From JBLHKE01 sp047619485 (lineage in GTDB: Bacteria > Verrucomicrobiota > Verrucomicrobiia > Verrucomicrobiales > DEV007): a stretch of 13,088 nt of DNA. Location: contig JBLHKE010000140.1 in the NCBI GenBank assembly GCA_047619485.1, forward strand, positions 1 through 13,088, read 5' to 3'. The position numbers and the translations under genes are program-made. Within the stretch, counting starts at the first letter, position 1, and every line of letters starts with the position of its first letter. Below, in pieces: positions 7,409-13,088 of the stretch. The notes under the pieces are model-generated. The model searched no databases. It was not told where the DNA came from and was given only the letters and a program-made list of their open reading frames with translations.

Positions 7409-8094
7409 CTGAATGGGATCTTGCACTCGACGACCGTGCCACCGCCGTCACGGTTGGTTACGAGGAGTTCGCCGGACACCATGCGCGCGCGATGCGCCAT
7501 GGTGATTAGCCCGGTGCCGTCTCCGGAGGTAATCGGCTGCTCACCGAGCCAGCAACCGTCGTCGGAGATCGTGAGTAAGAGCTCGCTGTCGGATTCGGTC
7601 AGGTGCAATTCGACTGTTTTGGCGCCCCCGTGTTCGGCGGCATTGTAGATTGCCTCTTGGGCGATGCGGAACAGATTGATCTGATCCTGCGGGTTGGAGA
7701 TGGCATTGCCCGCGTCGTCGTTGGCCACGAGGTGGCAGTCGATTTCGAATAGCTCTGACTTGAGGGCTGAGAGTTCAGCGAGCGCGGCGCGCAGCCCTTC
7801 GTCCTCGAGCACAACTGGGGCGAGCCTGCGTGCGACGTTAAGGGCGCGGGCATGGGTCTCACGCACCATCGACTCGAGCTGTTTCCAGGCATCGTCATTA
7901 GCCCTGCCTCGGCTGGTATCCTCGCGCAGCACCCTGAGGAGGCAGCCGATCCCAGTGAGGTGCTGGCAGATGTCGTCGCGGATGTCGTCGCCGACCCGGC
8001 GTTGCAGGGCTTCGCTCGAGGCGAGCAACTTCTTGTCCAGCCGTCTCCGTTCATCGGAGTCGTGGTGTGGGCTATCTGATTCGTCGGGTGGCAT
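7405..8094 (-). CDS. Soluble histidine-kinase-like protein (HisKA_3/HATPase type) with Arg replacing the phospho-acceptor His
   Basis: A 229-residue protein built like the NarL-partner kinases (HPK7, HisKA_3 plus HATPase_c). It has no sensor domain, signal peptide or membrane segment. The dimerisation helix is recognisable at 32-55, where other family members read R-x-x-(R/A)-E-L-H-D-x-x-G-Q-x-L. Here the sequence is RVGDDIRDDICQHL, so Arg39 (CGC) stands at the His position. The nearest His (His45) is six residues later, at a position that is variable in the family. The X-region (LAPVVLEDEGLRAAL, 91-105), N-box (EAIYNAAEHGGA, Asn151), DDG at 178-180 and GDGTGLITMAHRA (191-203) are present, so ATP binding looks possible. 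It ends in an ATGA overlap with the response regulator, making them a pair. Autophosphorylation looks lost. It could be an ATP-dependent regulator or phosphatase, or act in a heterodimer. Confidence 0.87.
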   Translation of the reverse strand: MPPDESDSPHHDSDERRRLDKKLLASSEALQRRVGDDIRDDICQHLTGIGCLLRVLREDTSRGRANDDAWKQLESMVRETHARALNVARRLAPVVLEDEGLRAALAELSALKSELFEIDCHLVANDDAGNAISNPQDQINLFRIAQEAIYNAAEHGGAKTVELHLTESDSELLLTISDDGCWLGEQPITSGDGTGLITMAHRARMVSGELLVTNRDGGGTVVECKIPFR

Positions 8095-8119
8095 TTAGTT
8101 CGTCACCCACTCTCCATAC

Positions 8120-9052
8120 TCAGACGTCATAGTCAAATTCGGGTGGCTTGATCGCCAGGACGGAGCAAGGGGAGTGATCGACGATCCGTTCGGCGGTCGT
8201 GCCGAGCAGGAGTGAGCGGACACCGGTGCGACCGCGGGTTCCCAGCACGACCAGGTCTGCTTCGCGCTCGCCGAGGAAGGCGACGATCCCGTGCGATGGG
8301 CGGCGCGCGTCGGTGAAGACGTGGCTTTCCACTTTGAGTTCCGGGTATTTTTCCGTGAGCAACTCTTTGGCGAGTGCGTCGAGCTTGTCCTTCTGCTGTT
8401 GGGCGTAATCCAGCTCCGGATAAGGTGGCAGGCTGATGTCGAAGAAGCGCGTTCCGGCGAAGGTTCCATGGTCGCCGTGGATGCTCGGCACTACCGGGCG
8501 CGCAACATGCAAGAGGTGCAAGTCGGCACCGTCCTGGTTGGCAACCTGGGCGGCGAGCTCGACCGCCTCGTTCGAGTTGTCCGAGAAATCCACGCAGGCG
8601 ACCACCGATCTGAATGGCTGGTTGAGCCGCTCGCGAACCAGCAGTACCATCGCCGGCACCTTGCGCACACAGCGGCGGGCGAGAACCCCGGCATGAACCC
8701 CATCCATCTCGCTACCGCCAGAGCCAAGAACCAGCAGATCGACCGCATGGGTCTTGGCGGCGCGTAGGATTTCGACAAATGGACAACCGATGAGCGCCTC
8801 GACTCGCGCCCCGTGATCACTGCCGAGGATGTCATCGAGGTATTTGACGAGGCGATCACTGGCGTGGTCGAGGATCTCAGCCATGGAGAGATTGGTCGCG
8901 CGTTCGACATGGTTCGCCAGCTCGGTATCTACCACGTGCAGAATTGTCAGATTGGCACCGGTATCACGGGCGATTCTAAGCGCTTCGGCGAGGCCGTCTT
9001 GCGATGACTCGGAAAAATCGGTTCCGGCTAGGATATTGGAAATTTTCTTCAT
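8120..9052 (-). CDS. Tandem-domain universal stress protein (UspA x2), USP-1
   Basis: A 310-residue cytoplasmic protein made of two UspA domains (about 1-140 and 147-302). UspA domains bind ATP or act as dimeric regulators during growth arrest and stress. The second domain has the full nucleotide motif G-2x-G-9x-G-(S/T): GTRG at 271-274, then GTT at 284-286. The first domain is degenerate at this place, with GSGG at 110-113 and then AGVLARRCVRK, lacking the Ser/Thr. Strand 1 reads ILAGTDFSESS in domain 1 and VVACVDFSDNS in domain 2. The C-terminal tail is KPPEFDYDV. The start at 9050-9052 is the first residue of a normal UspA strand; the longer open frame upstream (to 9598) overlaps the next USP gene and is rejected. 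It sits 11 bp after USP-2 and 25 bp before the kinase-like gene. Confidence 0.93.
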   Translation of the reverse strand: MKKISNILAGTDFSESSQDGLAEALRIARDTGANLTILHVVDTELANHVERATNLSMAEILDHASDRLVKYLDDILGSDHGARVEALIGCPFVEILRAAKTHAVDLLVLGSGGSEMDGVHAGVLARRCVRKVPAMVLLVRERLNQPFRSVVACVDFSDNSNEAVELAAQVANQDGADLHLLHVARPVVPSIHGDHGTFAGTRFFDISLPPYPELDYAQQQKDKLDALAKELLTEKYPELKVESHVFTDARRPSHGIVAFLGEREADLVVLGTRGRTGVRSLLLGTTAERIVDHSPCSVLAIKPPEFDYDV

Positions 9053-9063
9053 ATAGGTTGGCT

Positions 9064-9981
9064 TTAGCCTCGGTCGAAGTGAAATCCCTCGGGTTTCACG
9101 GTGAGCACAGTGCAGGTGGATTGGTGGATGATCTTCTCGGCGGTCGTGCCGAGGAGGAGAAAGTTGAGACCGCTGCGGCCGCGGGTGCCGAGCACCACCA
9201 AGTCGAATCCGTGCTCGAGCGCGTAGTGGGTGATTCCCGTCGCTACCGAATGACTCTTCTCGATGTGTGTCGCAAATTCCAAATCCGCCTGGTCGGCGAC
9301 CAAGGGGACCACGAAGTGGTCTAGTTGTTCCTGCGCGGCGATGACCATCTCTTCGTCTGAGATGCTGCCGGTTCCAATCCCGAAGTAGTCGGCGATCGGC
9401 ACCCGGCTGGAGAACGGCTGGTAGATGTTGAGGAACTCGATCGAAGCTCCATCTAGGCTGGCAATCTCGAGCGCTTCGTTGGCGGCGCGCTTCGAGTTGT
9501 CTGAGAAATCGATGCAGACGAGAATTTTTTGAAACCGATCCGAGTGTGGCAGATCCCCACGCACCAGAAGCACGTCGACCGGGGCTTTGCGAACGCATTT
9601 CGAAGCGATCATCCCGACCCGGAGGGGATCGGCACCTCCGCCGTGGGCTCCCATCACGAGCAGTTCGGGTCGAATCGTTTTGACCGTCGTCAGGATCTCC
9701 TCGAAAGGATGACCAAGTGTCAGGTGGAGGTGAACCCGGTCGATCCGTTCCCCGATCTGTCGTTCGACAAACTCGTGTAGCCGCTTCCTGGTTTCGACCA
9801 TCATCCCAACTTCGTCGATCTCCACCCGTTCGATCAAGCCCTCCAGGATTCGGCTGTCGACGACGTGGATCACACTCAATTTGGTGCCGCGAGCGTCGCT
9901 GAGCCGCAGGGCTTGGTGTAGCGCTTGGCCGGAAGACTCGGAGAAATCGACCGCTGCGAGCGTGTATGGGATTTCTTTCAT
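9064..9981 (-). CDS. Tandem-domain universal stress protein (UspA x2), USP-2
   Basis: A 305-residue paralogue of its neighbour, with two UspA domains (about 1-140 and 150-297). Domain 1 begins TLAAVDFSESS, almost the same as in USP-1. Its nucleotide loop is GAHG (111-114), then RVGMIASKCVRK, with Met where Ser/Thr is expected. Domain 2 has the intact motif GTRG (265-268) and GTT (278-280). The tail KPEGFHFDRG resembles those of USP-1 and USP-3. The ATG at 9981 is chosen over an in-frame GTG at 9999 because it aligns with the starts of the paralogues. It follows the FNT channel gene by 51 bp and precedes USP-1 by 11 bp, so it is probably in the same operon as the two-component pair. Confidence 0.93.
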   Translation of the reverse strand: MKEIPYTLAAVDFSESSGQALHQALRLSDARGTKLSVIHVVDSRILEGLIERVEIDEVGMMVETRKRLHEFVERQIGERIDRVHLHLTLGHPFEEILTTVKTIRPELLVMGAHGGGADPLRVGMIASKCVRKAPVDVLLVRGDLPHSDRFQKILVCIDFSDNSKRAANEALEIASLDGASIEFLNIYQPFSSRVPIADYFGIGTGSISDEEMVIAAQEQLDHFVVPLVADQADLEFATHIEKSHSVATGITHYALEHGFDLVVLGTRGRSGLNFLLLGTTAEKIIHQSTCTVLTVKPEGFHFDRG

Positions 9982-10032
9982 TGCTTCATAACGAAGCACT
10001 GGATCACCCTAGCTGCTCCGCACGGATTGGTT

Positions 10033-10842
10033 TCAATCCTGCGCATCTTGAGCTGGTCGGCGGTAGATGATCCAGTAGACCAGCCCGACCATTCCTGCAC
10101 CTCCGGCGAGGTTGCCGAGCGTGACAGGTAGGAGATTGTCCCGGACGAAGCTCAGCCACGAGAGATCGTCGCCACCGAGGAAGATTCCGAGGGGGACAAA
10201 GTACATGTTTGCAACGCAGTGCTCGAAGCCAGCGGCGACAAAGGCGGCGACGGGGAACACGATCGCGGCGATCTTGTCGACGACGTGGCGTCCGGCGAGC
10301 GCGAGCCAGACGGCGAGGCACACGAGGATGTTGCAGAGGACGCCCTTGAAAAACGCTTCCTGAAACCCCATGCCTAGCTTGGCGCTGGCGATCTCGATGG
10401 CGGTCGTCCCGATGGCACCACCATTCATCTCTGCGTGGGCAGAGAGCGCGACGATCCCTGCAAGTCCGGCGGCGCCGACCAAGTTCGCAACGTAGACGAT
10501 ACTGAAATTACGAAGTATCTCCCGCAGGGTGATCTTGCGGCTGACCCACGCCATCACCATCAAGTTGTTGCCGGTGAAGAGTTCCGCACCCGCGACGACG
10601 ACAAGGATCAGCCCGAGCGAAAAAACGCTGCCGCCGAGGATCCGCTTGGCGGCGAATCCGAGGGTCGGATCGCTGGCTACAATGGTGTAGAACAGCGCGC
10701 CGAAGCCGATGAAGCCGCCAGCTAGAATCCCGAGCGCGATCATCGAAAGAGCCGGCAGTTTCGCTTTGGCGACGCCGACCGTCTCGACTCGCTCGGCGAT
10801 CTCCACCGGCGAGTAGTCTCTGGAGCCGTAGATCTCAGGCAT
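10033..10842 (-). CDS. Formate/nitrite transporter (FNT/FocA/NirC) family channel
   Basis: A 269-residue polytopic inner-membrane protein of the FNT family, pentameric channels for small monovalent anions such as formate, nitrite or hydrosulfide. Six hydrophobic segments are apparent (about 30-55, 68-90, 110-135, 163-184, 190-212 and 235-259). Family landmarks are AELFTGNNLMVMAW (86-99), the central Lys in SAKLGMGFQEAFFKG (about 155), the pore His208 in GFEHCVANMYFVPLG, and LLPVTLGNLAGGA (237-249). The length is typical. The frame stays open about 96 codons upstream (to 11130), but that part is Arg/Pro-rich, lacks family sequence and overlaps the CBM48 gene, so the ATG at 10842 is taken. No good Shine-Dalgarno is seen. 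It opens the minus-strand series leading to the two-component pair. The transported anion cannot be decided from sequence. Confidence 0.93.
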   Translation of the reverse strand: MPEIYGSRDYSPVEIAERVETVGVAKAKLPALSMIALGILAGGFIGFGALFYTIVASDPTLGFAAKRILGGSVFSLGLILVVVAGAELFTGNNLMVMAWVSRKITLREILRNFSIVYVANLVGAAGLAGIVALSAHAEMNGGAIGTTAIEIASAKLGMGFQEAFFKGVLCNILVCLAVWLALAGRHVVDKIAAIVFPVAAFVAAGFEHCVANMYFVPLGIFLGGDDLSWLSFVRDNLLPVTLGNLAGGAGMVGLVYWIIYRRPAQDAQD

Positions 10843-10864
10843 GGTTGAGGTGACCGGTTGGGGC

Positions 10865-10902
10865 GCTGGGCAATTGACGCGCAACGCCGGGCAAGCGACG
10901 CG
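10865..10902. repeat. Two 17-bp direct repeats, 21-bp period, between FNT gene and small membrane protein
   Basis: GCTGGGCAATTGACGCG (10865-10881) and GCCGGGCAAGCGACGCG (10886-10902) agree at 14 of 17 positions, with a fully shared GGGCAA..GACGCG frame. Their start-to-start distance is 21 bp, two turns of B-DNA, so a bound protein would sit on the same face at both copies. They lie in the 95-bp gap between the divergent FNT gene (start 10842) and the 38-codon ORF (start 10938). This is where an operator for a regulator, possibly the encoded NarL-type protein, would be expected. Binding is inferred. Confidence 0.55.
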
Positions 10903-10924
10903 TGGCACTCGCGCTAGGGTGGGG

Positions 10925-10935
10925 GATACTATACT
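10925..10935. promoter_or_regulatory. AT-rich GATACTATACT element, candidate -10 region on either strand
   Basis: In a GC-rich gap, GATACTATACT contains GATACT (10925-10930) and TATACT (10930-10935) on the plus strand and TATAGT (10933 to 10928) on the minus strand. A plus-strand start from GATACT, with TGGCAC (10903-10908) as -35, would fall close to the ATG at 10938. A minus-strand start would give the FNT gene a leader of about 80 bases containing both direct repeats. No -35 is convincing on either strand. Confidence 0.3.
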
Positions 10936-10937
10936 GC

Positions 10938-11054
10938 ATGAAAAAGAAAACCAACCCGTGGAAATTGCGTCTGCCAGACTCTCACACGCACAAGGTGTTA
11001 CTGGTCGTGGTGGTATTGCTGGTGCTCTACCTGCTCGGGCGGGTGCTTGCCTGA
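10938..11054 (+). CDS. 38-residue single-pass membrane peptide, unknown function
   Basis: A short ORF on the strand opposite its neighbours. The product starts MKKKTNPWKLRLPDSHTHK and continues with a hydrophobic run VLLVVVVLLVLYLLGRVLA to the C-terminus. That is a basic N-terminus followed by one transmembrane helix (about residues 20-36), predicted N-in. A G-rich stretch (AGGGTGGGGGA, 10916-10926) about 11 bases upstream may serve as ribosome site. The stop TGA (11052-11054) directly abuts the stop of the convergent CBM48 gene (11055-11057), with no base between. The balanced composition, lysine start and clear membrane helix make a real gene more likely than chance. The direct repeats upstream may regulate it together with the FNT gene. 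No family recognised; a regulatory membrane peptide or FNT partner is speculation. Confidence 0.55.
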   Translation: MKKKTNPWKLRLPDSHTHKVLLVVVVLLVLYLLGRVLA

Positions 11055-11375
11055 TTAGAGATCGACGACGCTGTTCAAACTGCCGAGGCTGTTCGGTGTC
11101 CACCTCTGGCAGTTCGGATCGATCTGCCATTCGCCATCGACTACGAACTTGTATTCGATCTGCCCCGCATCGACGTAGACGTGGCGGCGGAACTGGCCAG
11201 GGTGCCCCTTGTCGGTAAGGCGGAATGAGTCGGCCTCCCAGTCATTAAAATTTCCAGCGACGAAGACTTGGGAACCGGGAGGGGCTTCGATCTGAAAACG
11301 GATCCGGCGGCGTTTTTGCTGCCGTTTCGAGGATTTGGGTGCACGAGGTCGTTCTGATGTCTGGTCGAGTTTCAT
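11055..11375 (-). CDS. Stand-alone CBM48/AMPK-type glycogen-binding domain protein
   Basis: A 106-residue protein that is almost entirely one carbohydrate-binding module of the CBM48 (isoamylase early set / AMPK glycogen-binding) type. The immunoglobulin-like module runs from about 25 to 106: VFVAGNFNDWEADSFRL (Trp46), then a charged turn, YKFVVDGEWQIDP (72-87, Trp84) and a closing NSVVDL strand. The aromatic residues that stack on glucose chains in AMPK-beta are present in type. No catalytic domain is attached. The N-terminus (residues 9-26) is strongly basic (KSSKRQQKRRR), possibly for nucleic-acid or membrane contact. The ATG at 11375 is preferred; an in-frame TTG at 11414 would overlap the USP-3 stop (TTGA) and add 13 residues. 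It lies downstream of USP-3. Glycogen or starch binding is inferred from the fold. Confidence 0.82.
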   Translation of the reverse strand: MKLDQTSERPRAPKSSKRQQKRRRIRFQIEAPPGSQVFVAGNFNDWEADSFRLTDKGHPGQFRRHVYVDAGQIEYKFVVDGEWQIDPNCQRWTPNSLGSLNSVVDL

Positions 11376-11410
11376 GGCGTTCTCTGGTTCGTGTTCTTGG
11401 GATGATTCGT

Positions 11411-12331
11411 TCAATCGAGTTGGTAGTCGAAGCCTTCCGGCTTGACCACTAGTGTCGAGCAGAGCGATTGGTGAATGATTTTCTCTGCGGTGGATCCGAG
11501 GAGCAAGTTGACGAGCGTCGAGTGGCCTCTGGTGCCAAGCACGACGAGATCGGTACCGCTGGCGTTCACGTGTTCGATGATTGCCTTGCGAGGTTTCGGG
11601 TGTTGCTCGACCCTCGTTGAGTGGTGGACGCCGGAAACGTCGACCATGAGCCTCGCGGCGAAGCCATCGAGCTGTTTCTTTACTTCCTTGGCGTGGTCCG
11701 CATCGAAATTGGGAAGCAGGGTGGCTGGGGTGCCCGTGTAGAAATCTGGGGCGGCGGCGATTTCACTCACCTTGGTGCGGACGTGGAGGAACTCCAAATC
11801 CGCATTGTCCTGCTGAGCAATGTGGATCGCTTGGACGGCCGCCTTTTTTGAGTTCGGAGAAAAATCGATGCAAACGGTGATCTTGCGAAATGGCTGGCTC
11901 TGGTGCGCGCGGACGATCAGCACGTTCTGTTTCAATTTGCGGACGCATCGGTCAGCTAGGAATCCGAGGCGGCGCGTGTCATCACCCGAGGCCCCATGGG
12001 AGCCAAGCACCACGAGGTCGCCTGGGAGGGCGGCATTCAGGCGCGCGATTTCCTGAAACGGGTGGCCGATCAGGAACCTTGGGATCACGGGAGGATTCTC
12101 CCCGAGAACCTTGCGAACCCGGTCTTCCAGTCGTGCTTCCCCGAACTGGATGATGGTCGCGAGATCGATCTCGATCCCGCGCTGCAGGTCTCGCAGCACC
12201 TCTTCATCGAGGACGTGAACCGGTGTCAGGGTTGCCTGATCCCAGCCCGCGATTCTGGCTGCCTCGCGTAGTGCGTTGTCGGACGGTGTTTCATAGTCGA
12301 TGCCGACGACGATGTTCTTTAGGTTTTTCAT
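11411..12331 (-). CDS. Tandem-domain universal stress protein (UspA x2), USP-3
   Basis: A 306-residue protein with two UspA domains (about 1-141 and 148-297). Domain 1 starts NIVVGIDYETPS, which departs from the DFSESS of USP-1 and USP-2. Its loop is GSHG (110-113), then RLGFLADRCVRK, with Phe in place of Ser/Thr. Domain 2 has CIDFSPNS and the intact motif GTRG (266-269) then GST (279-281). The tail KPEGFDYQLD is close to that of USP-2. The ATG (12329-12331) begins two bases after the stop of USP-4 (12334-12336), so the two are translationally linked. The CBM48 gene follows immediately or with a small overlap, depending on its start. Confidence 0.93.
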   Translation of the reverse strand: MKNLKNIVVGIDYETPSDNALREAARIAGWDQATLTPVHVLDEEVLRDLQRGIEIDLATIIQFGEARLEDRVRKVLGENPPVIPRFLIGHPFQEIARLNAALPGDLVVLGSHGASGDDTRRLGFLADRCVRKLKQNVLIVRAHQSQPFRKITVCIDFSPNSKKAAVQAIHIAQQDNADLEFLHVRTKVSEIAAAPDFYTGTPATLLPNFDADHAKEVKKQLDGFAARLMVDVSGVHHSTRVEQHPKPRKAIIEHVNASGTDLVVLGTRGHSTLVNLLLGSTAEKIIHQSLCSTLVVKPEGFDYQLD

Positions 12332-12333
12332 GA

Positions 12334-13088
12334 TTATTTTGCTTTCACTGTGAGGACAGAACAGGGGGAATCGCAGATCATCCGTTCGGCGGTCGTCCCG
12401 AGGAACATCGCTTTAAGCCCGCCGCTACCATGGGAGCCGATGACGGCTAGATCCGCGTTATTCTCGATGAGGTAGTCGCGGATCACTGGCGCCGTCGACT
12501 CGTCTTCGACGATGGTATCGATGATCTCGAGATCTGGGAACTCCTCGCGGATCGGAAGGATTGCGGAGGCCAACTGGTCGTCCAGGGTTCTTCGATATTC
12601 AGTTTCGTATTCGGGATTGGGCACCGAATTGATTCCATAGACGGACGAACTCAACCAGAGCCAAGGTGGGCAATGGACATGGAGTATGTGTAGTTTGGAC
12701 TTGTCGCCTGCCGCGATGGTCGCGGCCTGCTGAAGAACCGGGGCAGATGTGTCGGAGAGGTCGATGGCGGCGACCACGGTCTTGAACTCGCCGACGTGGC
12801 TCTCGCGGACGAGGAGTACCGGGCGCGGCAACTTGCGCACCGATCGAGTTGCGATGTTGCCGACTCGATGGGACCCGACGGTCAGACCGTGGGAGCCGAG
12901 TATGACCAGATCTGCCGAGAAACTGTTGCTGGCGCGCTCCAGCTCATCATAGGGTCTTCCAACGAAGACGTCGGACTCAAATTTGAGCTCGGCCGGAAGG
13001 TGCCCGGCGGCGAAACTCGAGAGCTGTGCGCGGATTTTCTCGAGGATCTCCGTTTTGGGCGAATCAAAGCTATCGCGGTAGTGCTCTA
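12334..13088 (-). CDS. Tandem-domain universal stress protein (UspA x2), USP-4, 5' end missing
   Basis: The frame is open from the right edge of the window to TAA at 12334-12336, giving 250 visible residues. By comparison with the three paralogues about 55-60 N-terminal residues lie beyond the edge. The first visible part is the end of domain 1: GRPYDELE, then LVILGSHG and RVGNIATRSVRKLPRPVLLVRE, again without Ser/Thr in the nucleotide loop (Asn instead). Domain 2 starts TVVAAIDLSDTS and ends with GSHG and GTTAERMICDSPCSVLTVKAK, which carries the complete motif. Unlike USP-1, -2 and -3 it ends right after the last strand, without the KP.GF-type tail. It is the first gene seen of the USP-3/CBM48 series, so its promoter is outside the window. 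Confidence 0.92.
   Translation of the reverse strand, partial: EHYRDSFDSPKTEILEKIRAQLSSFAAGHLPAELKFESDVFVGRPYDELERASNSFSADLVILGSHGLTVGSHRVGNIATRSVRKLPRPVLLVRESHVGEFKTVVAAIDLSDTSAPVLQQAATIAAGDKSKLHILHVHCPPWLWLSSSVYGINSVPNPEYETEYRRTLDDQLASAILPIREEFPDLEIIDTIVEDESTAPVIRDYLIENNADLAVIGSHGSGGLKAMFLGTTAERMICDSPCSVLTVKAK

Noticed and set aside
7576..8098. Long plus-strand frames opposite the two-component genes, for example at 7694-8098.
   Set aside because: Ser/Arg-rich antisense frames without any motif; the minus-strand products have complete family motifs.
9053..9598. An upstream extension of USP-1 giving a 492-codon frame.
   Set aside because: The added part is Arg/Pro-rich, has no domain and overlaps the USP-2 coding sequence. 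The UspA domain starts at 9052.
10843..11130. An upstream extension of the FNT gene by 96 codons.
   Set aside because: It has no FNT-family sequence, lies antisense to the small membrane ORF and overlaps the CBM48 gene. The ATG at 10842 gives the normal family length.
1..13088. Search by eye for tRNA, rRNA, CRISPR arrays, insertion-sequence ends, attachment sites and phage genes.
   Set aside because: None was seen; all genes are cellular and codon use looks even throughout.

Overview
The window is GC-rich, gene-dense bacterial DNA with no RNA genes, insertion sequences or CRISPR arrays that I can see. The best taxonomic hint is the small heme lipoprotein at 1846-2295. It has the layout of the Planctomycete cytochrome c (PSCyt1) domain, which is typical of Planctomycetota and Verrucomicrobiota. 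I therefore suggest a PVC-superphylum bacterium, Verrucomicrobiota more likely than Planctomycetota, with moderate to low confidence and no marker gene to prove it.

Layout. (1) 1-1651, minus strand: a Na+/phosphate cotransporter with a PhoU-like tail, running off the left edge. (2) 1846-6756, plus strand, divergent from it: PSCyt1-type heme lipoprotein, HtrA/Deg serine protease, host-attachment (baeRF-like) protein, then after a 98-bp gap an amphipathic helical protein, an ABC1/UbiB-type kinase overlapping it by 4 bp, and a possible 31-residue ORF overlapping the kinase stop. (3) 6764-10842, minus strand, convergent with block 2: reading from high to low coordinates, an FNT-family anion channel, two tandem-domain universal stress proteins (USPs), a soluble histidine-kinase-like protein and a NarL-type response regulator. 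(4) 10843-11054: a divergent control region with two 17-bp direct repeats 21 bp apart, then a plus-strand 38-residue single-pass membrane peptide. (5) 11055-13088, minus strand: a stand-alone CBM48 glycogen-binding domain protein and two more tandem USPs, the last cut by the right edge.

How it fits together. Blocks 3 and 5 look like a stress or energy-limitation module: four tandem USPs (eight domains), an FNT channel for formate, nitrite or a similar anion, a glycogen-binding domain and a NarL-type two-component pair. In composition it recalls dormancy/hypoxia regulons such as DosR of Mycobacterium, though the resemblance is only in gene types. The most unusual point is that the histidine-kinase-like protein has Arg where the phospho-accepting His should be, while the response regulator and the kinase's ATPase domain look complete. 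Block 2 looks like an envelope maintenance and lipid/quinone group. The helical protein and the ABC1 kinase are translationally coupled, which suggests they act together.
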